Origin: Ostrinia nubilalis
Taxonomy: Eukaryota > Arthropoda > Insecta > Lepidoptera > Crambidae
Length of the DNA: 64,000 nucleotides
Direction: 5' to 3'
Assembly: GCF_963855985.1 (NCBI RefSeq)
Contig: NC_087100.1
Coordinates: 1,275,001-1,339,000 of the forward strand
A model generated the notes under the pieces. The model saw only the letters and a program-made list of their open reading frames with translations. It did no database searches and was not told the origin of the DNA. This document shows, piece after piece, positions 47,415 through 58,240 of the stretch (its first letter is position 1; each line of letters begins with the position of its first letter). The position numbers and the translations under genes were made by a program.

Positions 47415-47565
47415 GTAGTAGTCGGGTACTCTTGTCAGAGTGGTCGTGGTTGCGCTGACGAGGTACACGGTGGGGTGTTTGATGACATTTCCGAGCGTAG
47501 CTCTCCTGGCGATGTGCCTTTCATTAGGATAGACGCCATCACAAGGGCTTCTGAGTTCCCCATGG
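47415..47565 (-). repeat. Probable LINE 3'-end fragment related to 53410
   Basis: CTCTTGTCAGAGTGGTCGTGG TTGCG-type wording resembles the TCTTGGCAGAGCGGTCGTGG block of the copy at 53420. The rest (GACGAGGTACACGGTGGGGT onwards) is diverged and carries no open frame. Family membership is tentative. Confidence 0.4.
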
Positions 47566-48255
47566 TTCAGTTTATTCGCGATGCCTCTAACCGTCAGAAA
47601 AGTTTATTACACAGGGTTATTTTTAAAACACGACAATAGTACAATTCCGATGGAACAATCCGATAAACACAAGTATATCCTACGCCTGTCTGAAGTTGAT
47701 ACTTTGTGGGCAATATGGTCATTGCTACCTCTTTTCTTTAAATTGCTATATTATTATGATTACATTACTTTCGAATGACCGCTTCGGTGCAACAGGCCGC
47801 CAACGCAACCGATGTAAAAACACTAAAAATAAAAGCCGCATATTATTATCTTTCTGTGTAGGTGATCAAATTCGGAGCACCTCCTTTAGTGAAGTGACAT
47901 GACAGTTTTATGCTATCACGAGTAAACACAATTAGGGATTTAAATTCGAGAGCGTATTGTAAAATAAATCATTAAACGCGTAAATGTCTACGTCGAATTT
48001 ATAAAAGGTGATAAAAATTTAAACGCGAGTGAACGCGTGCCGAAATACTTTGTGGTTTAAGTGTAATTACAATGTGGTGTTAATATTGTATGAAGTTGTA
48101 AAAATAATTTATGTATTCGGTAATTTATCTTTTTGTGTGGTTTGGTTGTTAATTTGACTTATGAACTCTGTTTGGTTTTCTTGGGCTATCTCTCAGATGT
48201 CACACTTATACTAGAAACGATTTTTTTTACAGTCTAGGCTGCTGTAGGTTTGTGT

Positions 48256-48600
48256 ATGGTTCGTTCGTTTCAGTGAAATGACGTCCACTGCTGGACAAAG
48301 GTCTCTCCCAAGGATCTCCATAAATGACCTGTCCTGCGCCAGCCGTATCCAGGCACCTTTTGCGAGCTTCACCAGATCATCGGACTACCTAATGGAGGGC
48401 CTGCTCACACTACGTCTTCCGGCCTGTGGTCGCCACTCGAGAACTTTTCTGCTCCAACGGCCATCAGCTCTGTGAGCTATGTGCCCTGCTCACTGCCACT
48501 TGATTTTAGCAATTCTGCGGACTATGTCTATCATTTCTGATTCGATCAAGCAGGGGTTTCCCTGCGTTATTTCCTCAGAGTTTTCTGAGCATAGCATTGT
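48256..48600 (-). repeat. LINE 3' end, the longest copy of the VQQWTS family
   Basis: From left to right it reads TTCGTTCGTTTCAGTGAAAT, the GACGTCCACTGCTGGACAAA block, the ORF2 C-terminal region (minus strand) and upstream ORF2 wording to ATTTCCTCAGAGTTTTCTGA. Although longest, it carries stops and indels in the ORF2 frame. It helps order the other fragments: the edge piece at 1-85 matches its 48391-48520 part. Confidence 0.6.
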
Positions 48601-48924
48601 GTATGGTTACTTCCAGTTATTCCACAAACAAAACAAAAATATTAAACTCTGATCATAACATCAAAGTCATTCGTGTTACAAATAACATCATCGAAGCCCA
48701 AAAACTAGACTTTTATAGTCGTAATGCGTTACCAAACTATCACACACACCTACAAATATCCAGTTGTGCCCAAATTGTGGAATCGTATCACAAAGCGACG
48801 GTAACGTTTTACGCGTGTCTACAAATAGGTGCGAATGTTAACCGAGATCGGTATCGGTATCGACGTGTGGTGTTAAGTTGGGAGATAGAGCGTGTGTGTG
48901 ATATTACAGAGGATCACATATTTA

Positions 48925-49020
48925 CACATTTAGTGCACATCACTATACATTTTAGTGCACACTCATCCCCATTATAATTGCGCTACATTATTTTTAGTGC
49001 ACACCATTATAACTGCGTAA
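48925..49020 (+). repeat. Short tandem motif TTTAGTGCACA (three copies)
   Basis: TTAGTGCACA occurs near 48929, 48952 and 48994. The second and third copies are part of a longer repeated unit, each followed by a CCATTATAA-(T/C)TGCG block. TGCA-centred GTGCAC is a palindrome and could bind a factor. It lies just after an unsupported 126-codon frame (48597-48977). Confidence 0.5.
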
Positions 49021-50257
49021 GGACATAATAGCGTAATCTTGTAGATAACGCTCAAGACTCGATTCAATGTTTAGTCACAGATTCTGCGATGTGATTTAAA
49101 TATTGAAGTCTACAATCGAAAACTTCAATCGACACTAATTCTTGAGATTGAACTGATTTTTTTTGTGAAACTGAACTGTTTTGTGCATCAAATAAAAAAA
49201 AAACTAGATCGTTGTGCTATAATACGAACTTAGGTATAGCCAAGTCAGGAATTGATGCAATCGGGTAGTGTAGATCAATATTCGGAGTATAGGCTAGTAG
49301 AACTTCATGAGATCGTCGGAACATCAAGTATAGCAACTTAAACTCCGTTTGTTAAGACGTGCACTTCACTCAAAAACCTGCTCAATAAAAGGTGGAGTTA
49401 TAATAATAATTGTTTTGCGACACACGCGAGTTAACCCATGTACTGTCTTGTTCAACTAAACGATAGGGCGTGAACGAATTAAATATTTAAAACAATTCAA
49501 TGATTTTATAGTTAGCATATCTTTTGTAACTTAGACCAAGCCCACCCGTGGGTGGTTACGAGCGATAGGAATAATGCCATCAGCCCATTCGCATAGGAAT
49601 TGAGACACGACCGTTGCGGGTAATAGAACAGGGTTCGGTTTGTGAATTCGGTGTAAAACTTTAAAGACCGTGAACTTGACGTTATAGATAAGGGCCGTTC
49701 GGAAAGTATGGGAAAACCGGATGTTAACGAAAAATCCGCTCGTGGCAAAACATTTTAGTAGTAAAAAATTGAGCTGAATACTTTAGTTTAGCGTATTGTA
49801 TAGACCTTCAACAGTAACAATCATGTATATAGAGTCATATTACTGCAATCAACTACTGTTGGTAGGTACAATATAACTCATTATCTGAAAGCTTTATGTT
49901 ATAAACATTAATATATTCTTTACAATTTTTCATCATTATCATTATTTCTGATATGAAACCTTCAAAATGAAAATAGATACCTACTTATTTTTAATTGATT
50001 TTTATCTAATAAGCTGTTTTAAGTGATGAAAAGTAAATTCAAAACATAACAAAATGTTTACCATTTGCATGCCAAAATTTTATTTACTTATCCATAAGAG
50101 TTGATCTTAAATTCTTCTTATCTTTAAGAATTGTTTTTATGCTGTGCACTGCAAAAAGTATTTATTGCTCACTGGCGTTCATTATTGTGCAAATCGTATT
50201 CAATAACAATTAATCCGAAAATTGCGTATCAGAACTACAGTTTTAATGTTAGCCGGT
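49021..50257. other. Non-coding stretch
   Basis: A 78-codon minus frame at 49512-49748 covers a GC-richer patch (GCCCACCCGTGGGTGG) but has no support. No repeat family was assigned. Confidence 0.3.
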
Positions 50258-50790
50258 AAGCTACCGGGTCATTTTTCATTAAATTCGATGTAATATCACC
50301 AATTCGTCTTATTGATACCGTTCTTCAACCAACTTTAGGGTTGGGATTTCAATCCCGGGATTTTTTACGGGATTCCTGTACACATTTAGATAAAATTAAT
50401 TTAATGCTTAATTGATTTGACTAATTGTTTTTATTAATTGATATTTATATTTGTAATCTCTACGTAACTATGTATAAAGTTTTAGTCACACAGAAAAATT
50501 TATATGAAATCACAGTCGCTATTAATGCAATAATAAAATAATGAAATGAACAAACTTTAGGTTACGAATCTCAAACAGGAAAATTGAGACGCAAAAATTA
50601 AATATCGTTAATAGATAACTTTCAGTATAATTTTTTGTTGTGTCTCAAAGAACAAAAAGCTTAAAAACCACTTGTGCAGGACGGAATACGCGAACTCTCC
50701 GGGATCAAAATCCCGGGATGCCCAACCCTGCTCGATTAATACGTGGGTCGAAGGGACCGCGGGTGATAAATGACCCGTAATTGTATCGAG
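50258..50790. mobile_element. Possible DNA element with nested inverted ends
   Basis: CTACCGGGTCATTTTTCA on the left mirrors TGATAAATGACCCGTAAT on the right. Inside these, AGGGTTGGGATTTCAATCCC and GGGATTTT mirror AAAATCCCGGGATGCCCAAC CC-type wording near 50708-50733. The middle is AT-rich and non-coding. The paired, ordered inverted blocks suggest a non-autonomous transposon. Ends and target duplication are not resolved. Confidence 0.35.
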
Positions 50791-51492
50791 TATCGTTGTT
50801 TTATGAAAAATGCGGTGCAGCAATCTCGAAGGAAATCAGTTATGAATACGGGGGTGTGGTGTTTGATACGCTCGTACGGTTTTGTTTTGATGATTTATGA
50901 GTTTTTGATAATCCCCGCGATTTTAACAATGTAGCGTAATGGGGTTAAAATAAAGTGTTATTGGAATATGACCTTTACCCCAACTCAATACGTCCTTAAG
51001 TGATAAAAAACTTACTTTTAAATGATTGTACTTCATAGTTTTCCTCAATATTCCTTTTCCAGAAAGTAAAGCAAACAAAATAAAATGTTTTAATAGCGAT
51101 TAAGCCAGTTGTCTCTGTAATTAGTATAGTTACGATATTTTTATTTGCATAAATATACCTAGGTACTAAACAAAAGCAAGTAAAGTATTATATTGTTTTG
51201 TAGTTGTTTTTTGGTGGTCTTATTGCAAGGAAGCGATATCATAATGTTTCATTAAAATCTGTTGATGTTACTATATGTTCAGAACATGGAATCATTGATT
51301 AATCATTAATAATGATGTACTTTAGTTACAATTATTAAAGTGTCTATGTAAGTCATCCGAAGCACAATGATCTTTTAATTTTTCCCAAAGTAACAATTGA
51401 ATAACGGGACGCACTGCACTCATTTACACTTACAAGATATTAAAATTGATATCACACGTAATTGTCTGTAATAACCCGAAAATACCGAGTGA

Positions 51493-51720
51493 GGTGTCGA
51501 TGTATCGAGGTGCAGTTACTTGCAGAATGCAGGTGGTCGCACGATTTTTCAAATTAATCGATATGCAACTCAAAGAGAACAGCCAGATCAATTTATAACG
51601 GGACTATTATTGCTTCGTACAAACTGTACGTACTTACCTGAGATGCTGAAATCTGAAGCTGAAAATAACGATTTGCAAGCACGAAACATGTTAAAAAGGT
51701 GTAAAAGTAATAGAAATTAA
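51493..51720 (+). other. 75-codon open frame, unassigned
   Basis: The frame is open from 51493, includes an acceptor-like TTACTTGCAG ending at 51525, and reads a hydrophilic, coding-like peptide (QREQPDQFITGLLLLRTNCT, then KSEAENNDLQARNMLKRC) to a stop. No ATG start or promoter is evident. It could be a terminal exon or a transposon remnant. It is not recognised. Confidence 0.2.
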
Positions 51721-52486
51721 ACGTGTAGTAAGTAAAATGAAATTAATATCGTTTTTTGTTTTTCTTATTTTTTGCTTTTTTTATAATATAAGAAAGAGAA
51801 CATCATAATTTATTTTTTATTTATAGGACTTATTTCACAATAAAAATCATACATGAGTGGACTTAATGTTATTTAAGCATTCTCCTCCAGTTAGCACCTA
51901 TATAACTAAAGAAAAGTGTTAAAAGTTACCTTCATGTAACTTGCAATTAACGAATTTAACTGCCTATGAATTTTTTGGGTGCCGTTTTTCAAAGATTTCT
52001 TTTATATAATTTCACTTCAGTAGGATAGGTGCAAAATTTACTGAACCACACACACAGCTCATAGCTTTTCATGCCTTGAGCTGGCTTATCTCATCGAATA
52101 TTGACGCCACGATGAATTGATGATTTTTGTTTCAATACGACAGATTGCATTTGCAATAATTTCGGTTGTGTCATGGTGCCGGGTTATTATCCGTTTGAAT
52201 GTTTTAAGTATAATAATGAGTCGGAGATGATGAGTATCGATGTCAATCAACAAATTCGCAACTAATCGCCGTTCGTTATGCAAGTGGATTGTCATTGTCT
52301 TTGGACAATAAATAAGTTTTAGGTATGTGAAATTGAGACTATTATTATGTATTTATATTTTAAAAGGAGATAAAAGATAATTATGAAATACTTTAAAGAA
52401 CGATGCTTGGTGGTTGATCTGTCGCCTCCATACTCTGAACTCATAAGCAGATCATTTATTTCCACCATTTTTAACTCAGTCGTAAT

Positions 52487-52563
52487 ATTGACCGTAACTA
52501 TAACGATAACCGGTGCATTTTATATGGAGTTAGACAGATTTTTGACGTTTGTTAAAGTCAAAA
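52487..52563 (+). repeat. Internal fragment of the GGCTGAG MITE
   Basis: TGACCGTAACTATAACGATA then TTAGACAGATTTTTGACG matches the interior of 10880-10999, but both terminal repeats are gone. Confidence 0.45.
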
Positions 52564-53409
52564 TTAGATGGCGCCTTACTGTTTCGTAAAATAACCATAA
52601 TATTTACGAAGTTTTGATATAATATTTGAACTATTCTTCAAAGTGAAAGACTTTCTATTTGACATTTCTTTTATTGGCACAAACACTTTGCGGCTTCAAG
52701 TTCTGTATTTAGTAAGGTTTTAGGGCATTCCGCTCTACTCAATATTAACATAAAATATTTATGTCAGTAAGCTCGTGTAATATTCGTCCTTGAATTTCTT
52801 GAAAAGTATTTTATATTTCAAAAAAATAATATTCCTGTGGTATTGCCAAGGCAAGTGAATAGCTATTAATCCTTGGAACGTATCTATGCAATCAAATTTA
52901 AATTAAATTGGAACTTCCAAATTCTGGATCCGGTCATATTTTAAATTTTTCATCGATTTCTGGAAGTCAATGAAAGATTTATATTTAGAAGTTATTTAAC
53001 TAAACTAAAACATTAGGACAAACATATATTTTCCTGGATCCAGTCACGAAATTGGTCCAACTGGAAGATTTTTAGCTTGTGGAACTCCAAAATAAGTTGG
53101 ATCTTTCTTAAAAACCGTTCTCCCAATCCGACCGTGTCAAAAACACGAAATACCACATACAATGTTTGATGAACTCAAATTGCGTATCGGCAAATTTACC
53201 GACCGCCCGTCTGTTGTCGGCCGTTATGATGTTTGCGTTGTTGGCTTTTCACACAGCCTCGCGGAGCTTTGAGCTGGGCAGACGGGCGGGTGGGACGCGC
53301 GTTTTTTAAAAACGCTGTACCATTTTTCAAAGAACTGTTGTGGAGCTACTATTATTTTCCAAATCGATTTTAAATCGATGAACTAGGAAACCAAATAAGG
53401 ATTTACGCA

Positions 53410-53665
53410 AAGTCTTCTTCTTCTTATTCGTTACGCTCTTGGCAGAGCGGTCGTGGTCACGTTGAGGCGTTGTTCACATCGGTTGTAGAGGCGGATACAT
53501 TTCTCCGCACGATCTCCCTCCATCTCTCTCTATTGGCAGACTGTCTGGTGCAGTCACATAAGCCGTCTCCCACTGCTGCTTTCACTTGGTCGATCCAGCG
53601 CATTGGTGACCTGCCACGCGATCGGGTTCCTTCGACTTTTCCCGACGCAAAGTCTACTTTGTTGT
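53410..53665 (-). repeat. LINE ORF2 C-terminal fragment, third family
   Basis: The minus strand keeps an open frame reading RGRSPMRWIDQVKAAVGDGL, then NRERWREIVRR, a typical insect LINE ORF2 end, followed by wording that runs into (AAG)n near 53410-53420. The frame has been preserved over about 70 codons, so the copy is younger than the VQQWTS fragments. No RT domain is present. Confidence 0.55.
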
Positions 53666-54294
53666 TAATCACTTAATTTTTTCTTCCTGATTCTTCCACA
53701 GCACACATCAGTGGTAGGGAACAAACATTTCTCAATAATCATATTGGAAAATAGTTCAGTTGAAGACTATGGGATTCCAATTCAATGGGTAATTTACAAA
53801 TTATCAGCAGATTAACAAAGAAATGAAAATTCTTATTGGTTTCTTGTAACAACCGATTTATTTCTATTTAAAAATACGACACAATTTACATCAATCTTAT
53901 AAGAATCTAACCAGATTTGGCGTTCCAAAACCGCCAGTCTACATCCCAACCATTTGAATAAAGAACGCACCTCGACAAACTCACCTTATAGCTTTGCTTA
54001 TTGACGGACAAGCTACACGTCCAGTGCTTGTAGACACGCGCACTTTCCCAAAACACCTCTTGCTACACCCAATTCTTTCCCAAACAGAGAGGCGGGGGAG
54101 GTCAGTATAAACTGGAAATGACCTACATGTGGTTCTCAAAACAAGATCGTTATGCATGAAGTATTTGAGGTGCGTTACGTGAGCGAAATAATGAGGTGAT
54201 CCGACAAAGGTCAATATAGGCTAAGATAACGCTGGAGAGATTAAAATGTTCTACAGAACACCGATCAGTTTGTTTATTTAGGTATTTAACATAC

Positions 54295-54525
54295 TTCTTT
54301 TACCTTGCGAGAAGCTCTTGGCCTGCATTGCACCTGATGGAAATCGATGAACAGGCCGAGGTTGAAAGCGAGCTTCACTTGGAGTCTTCAACCTCAAAGA
54401 ACTGGCTATTTTAACAAACTTGACTTCACTGGTTAGGTTTTTATTGGCGGTCAAGCTGTAGATCCTGGCTACACAGGAGTTGCAGCGGTGGTAACGAGAG
54501 ATGGGAATAAGTAGTCCCGTATCTT
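54295..54525 (+). repeat. Dispersed repeat (CTCTTGGCCTG family), copy 3
   Basis: The longest copy: GAGAAGCTCTTGGCCTGCAT, GAACAGGCCGAGGTTGAAAG, CTTCAACCTCAAAGAACTGG, TTGGCGGTCAAGCTGTAGAT, GGCTACACAGGAGTTGCAGC, ending GATGGGAATAAGTAG. Partners are at 19650 (first half) and 44925 (second half, reversed). It appears to be one long repeat family of unknown class. Confidence 0.5.
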
Positions 54526-55030
54526 ATCTCCAACTGCCGAAACAAAACAATGTTGTTGTTATGGCGACAGACTTAGTAAAGATGGTGATAGGAAAGTCAT
54601 TAAAGGATGAGGATTATGCAACTTTCTAATAAGAATTCAATGAGTTTGAATCAATTTTAATAACATTTCAGAATAGGTAAGAGTCTTAATTATAGTCCGA
54701 ATTAGAATGCCATATTGATCTTTGGATTCCCAACCTGTCGTAACCCAGGTCAAAAATACCCTCGGGCCATCGAAATGATGAATAAACCTCTTAATTTAAT
54801 TAAACATAATTGACAGCTCCAATAATTAATAACGTTGCAAATGTTAAAGTTATATAATTGACACCAATTCGCCTGTCGGCGATTGACGGTTTAATAAGTG
54901 TTCATGATGATTAGATCGTAAATAGAATCGATATTTGCTACTGTTCGGTTTAATTGAGACATGTGAGGAGCGTATGCGCAATTAAATCATAAAAGAAATA
55001 GAAAATAGATGTGAAATTCTCGCTGTTAAT

Positions 55031-55967
55031 AAGGGAGAGTCCGGCAATTTGGACCAGTTTTTTTCAATCCCATTTTACACATAGTTTTCTTTTGTTTTTG
55101 CTAATGTTCATGGTATATAATTAAAGAGAAATTATTCAACTTACTATTTCATAGGTATTAATTAACAACATAACTGTTGTATATTTAGCACAAATCAACA
55201 AAATACGAGTTCAGAGCTTCGGTCCAATTTAGCCAACCGGTTCGATAATTTGTACCACAGGGTTACTAAATTGGATTTCAATAAATTTCAAGCCTTTAAA
55301 AAAACTATGGCAAAATATTATACGATACATTCTTAACAAATTAGGTGACGAAAAGGAACAGTAGTTAATAACATAGACAATCAATATTGTTTTACACGTT
55401 ATCACGATTTTGAGTAAATGTTTTGTAATTTCAATTATCGTAACGCACACTTGTACCTACTCTACTTTTCCAGTCTTTTGCTTTCATTTATTATTAGTCA
55501 AATATAACTACGCTATTATAACTTCTAAATATGATTAACTAAAAAAAATTCAAAATCCTTTGGTAAAGTTCCATACAACTTGATGTGGTACAATTTAGCC
55601 GACTAGGTGATAGTGCTTTTAAAAAATCGGTAAAAAATATAGCTTATAAATACCGAAAAATGTTTCAAATAATTGTAATCCACACTAATTTACGCTTCTA
55701 AATAATATATTAGAAACACCCTGTGATAAAATTTAACAAAATTACAAACTAAACATGCATTGTCAAAAGTTACTTGAAAACAATGAAAAAATAATTTTCA
55801 AAATAAAACACACGTGTTCGTTGTCACGGCAAAAACCAAATGGCCGATATTAATTGAATTTAGTTGTGTATCGCTGAGTGTTGCAATTACAGACATGCAA
55901 TAAATACTTTACGAAATATGAGGGTGGTACAATTTACCCGGCGGTACAATATACCGAACTCTCCCCT
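55031..55967. mobile_element. Non-autonomous DNA element with AGGGAGAGT ends
   Basis: The left end AAGGGAGAGTCCGGCAATTT and the right end (reversed) AGGGGAGAGTTCGGTATATT are imperfect inverted repeats of about 25 bp, about 937 bp apart. Near both ends and inside, a GGTACAATTTAGCC-like motif recurs (55221, 55588, 55925 and the right terminus). No transposase frame is present. Repeated subterminal motifs are common in elements that bind their transposase at several sites. Superfamily unassigned. Confidence 0.5.
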
Positions 55968-55980
55968 ATAATCAGAGGGC

Positions 55981-56148
55981 CTAGTGTGAGTTTACATCAA
56001 ACGCTCTCACCAATGAGCGCGTAAAAAAATGACATTAAATGCATGACAGATTGTACAGCGCCCCTAGCGGAAACGTTCAAGAACTAAAACTTTCATACAT
56101 TTTTTGATGCGCTCACTAGTGAGGACGTTGATGTAAACTCACACTCAG
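55981..56148. mobile_element. MITE with CTAGTGTGAGTTTACATCAA ends
   Basis: About 50 bp at each end are inverted repeats: CTAGTGTGAGTTTACATCAA on the left and TTGATGTAAACTCACACT on the right, with TGAGCGCG and CGCTCACTAG blocks further in. It is 168 bp long and lies only 14 bp from the end of the previous element. Confidence 0.6.
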
Positions 56149-56994
56149 CTCACAGGTTATTTTAGACTCCATTGCAATAACACGGCCCTCCCTAACATTA
56201 CAAAATGCAGCTGTACTGACAACTCTCTATCATATTGTTTGAAATTGAATTCTGTTTTTGTACCTATAAAATAAAATAAAAATAATTATCTTATTCTAGA
56301 ACTAATCTGCCTATCTTCTTGCTAGGCCAAATAAAACGAATCGTTTCTAACATGCTGGGTTTATTTTTCGATCTATTGAAAAAGGAATTTACCTTAACTT
56401 CCGTCCAAAGATATTACAAAAATTTGGTAAATGATATTAAGTTCGTTCGTGTTACTTAATATGAAATCATTTCAAAATTTAATATCGACATTAATATACC
56501 CATAAAAGGAATCATAAGTTTATAGAAATCATCACTGAATAACTCAGATTCAATTCTAAGTTCATTTGATGATGGATTTCCTTTATATTATATGAATGTA
56601 TGAAATATCTGGTTAAGTTGTGAGGAAACGTAATTTCCAAGTTTATAATTTAATCTCGTTTCAATAAAATACAGTTTGAATGGAAATAATTACGTCATGC
56701 CATCAAAAGAACTTGCCATTTCATATTTCAAATTTATTTATTTTATTGATAGACATTCATTGAATTTCAGGGAGTTATCAATTAACAGTTAAAAAATGTA
56801 AGATACATTCTAACTCATTTCTTATTTAGTGGATTTGATTTGACGTGAATTGATATGAAATATGAACTGAGAAAAGGAGTTACGTGAGCATACTCCGCGT
56901 AAATACATACTTTTGGAAATTTTTAACCTAAGATACTATAAAACTGGTAATAATCTACTTAGAACTAGTTAGATCACTAAGGCTATAGAATGTC

Positions 56995-57135
56995 CACCCA
57001 CAAGGTGGACCGATGACCTCATAAAGGTAGCAGGAAGGCGCTGGATGCAGGCCGCTACCAACCGGGCGATGTGGAAATCATTGGCCTATGTTCAGCAGTG
57101 GACGTCCTGTGGCTGAAATGATTATGATGATGAAA
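56995..57135 (+). repeat. LINE 3' end, ATG-tailed
   Basis: CACAAGGTGGACCGATGACC leads into an ORF2 C-terminal reading (WTDDLIKVAGRRWMQAATNR type) and then GTTCAGCAGTGGACGTCC and ATGATTATGATGATGA. A 10-base deletion at the GGGGGAGG block breaks the last codons. It ends 515 bp before the LTR element. Confidence 0.6.
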
Positions 57136-57650
57136 GAATGTTTGGTATTAATAGCAACAAGCAGAACCTAAGCATCAATAATACTAACTTAACATAGCGG
57201 TCGCATTTTCCACGAATCATAACTATTAATTTTCTCTCTGTCACAGTAAAATCATTAGTGATACCTAATTAAAAATTAATTTCCTAAAATTGCTATAAAT
57301 TATCTGTCACTTATTAATATAATTACTGAGATCGTGACCAATCGGGTGTTCTTTGGATGTTAAGTTTATACGATACGATTTTTTACTGTTAATTAACCTA
57401 AAAAAATAATTACGTATGTTAATTTCAGTCCAACATTATGTGATCTGTATTTTTTAGTAAAATCTCATAATCTAATTTCCAATCAATCGTGACTTGATTT
57501 ATTTTGTAAAAAAAAAGTTTGATAAGCTAATCAAGAAAAGCTAAGAAATATCACTGACTTTAACCTTTCTTTGTAAATAATGGTTCATACTTTAATGGAT
57601 AATTTTTATGATAAGCTTAACAGACTCTACACCTTCAATAAAATAATATG
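57136..57650. other. AT-rich non-coding flank of the LTR element
   Basis: No gene or repeat was recognised. It forms the left genomic flank of the retrotransposon insertion. Confidence 0.4.
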
Positions 57651-57654
57651 ATGT
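57651..57654. other. Target-site duplication, left (ATGT)
   Basis: ATGT directly before the 5' LTR equals ATGT at 63290-63293 directly after the 3' LTR. A 4-bp duplication fits Ty3/gypsy-type integrases. Confidence 0.85.
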
Positions 57655-58111
57655 TGTAACAACGAGCTACAATCAGCAACACCTATCACCGAGCAACGAC
57701 ACTACGTAGTTCGCACGGTTGTCAATAGATGGCACTGTTCGTAGTTAGCTCGCGATATCATTTGATTTTTTCCCGTCCTTAAGTAGTCAGGGCAAGATTG
57801 CCCGTGCGTCTTCCATTGCATAGGAGCTTGAAGCGTACAGCAGCATCCATCTCTGGATCTGTTGGACCTTTTAGCGTTACTAGGGCATCGGAACACGTTT
57901 ATTCCCGCCGACTAGTGCTGGCGTACGGGATCATCCATATATTGGATATTCCGGACCTTGCACCTCCGCGCCGCGACACCGCGTACTCCTACTTAGTGGC
58001 CTAAAAGCCTATAGGCCCCGGGAACACTACATTGTACTGTACCTACTCTGGAACTCCTGAAGTAAACGGACATATACTGAAATCCTGTCTTTCATTGAAG
58101 AACCTACTACA
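57655..58111 (+). repeat. 5' LTR (457 bp)
   Basis: It begins TGTAACAACGAGC and ends CCTACTACA, that is TG...CA. I read it as identical to the 3' LTR at all 457 positions. It would supply promoter and polyadenylation functions. A CCATATATTGGATATTCC stretch near 57935 is AT-rich enough to be a TATA-like element, and AGTAAA near 58061 could be a weak polyadenylation signal. The R boundaries cannot be set by eye. Small open frames inside are not considered genes. Confidence 0.93.
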
Positions 58112-58132
58112 AATTGGCGCACCAACGTGGAT
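58112..58132 (+). other. Primer-binding region
   Basis: Directly after the LTR, two or three bases precede TTGGCGCACCAACGTGG. TGGCGC plus CCAACGTGG resembles the 3' end complement of a lysine tRNA with one extra A in the middle. Other tRNAs are possible. The site should prime minus-strand cDNA synthesis. Confidence 0.6.
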
Positions 58133-58240
58133 TCGACTTCAAGACCTGGTTTACGGCCAAGACCAACACCTAGGCCATCCTATTTGACCAACCAAAAGGC
58201 AAAAACTGTGTCAAAAGTCAAGAAGTCTGAAACCGTGAAA

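Noticed and set aside
48597..48977. 126-codon plus-strand frame
   Set aside because: No domain, signal peptide, splice site or start context supports it, and it overlaps simple repeated motifs. Kept only as an observation.
53981..54214. 77-codon minus-strand frame
   Set aside because: No recognised motif. Flanking DNA shows no splice sites, and the plus strand is interrupted by stops.
57702..58004. Short frames inside both LTRs (64 and 68 codons)
   Set aside because: They occur identically in both LTRs only because the LTRs are identical. Regulatory sequence, not genes.
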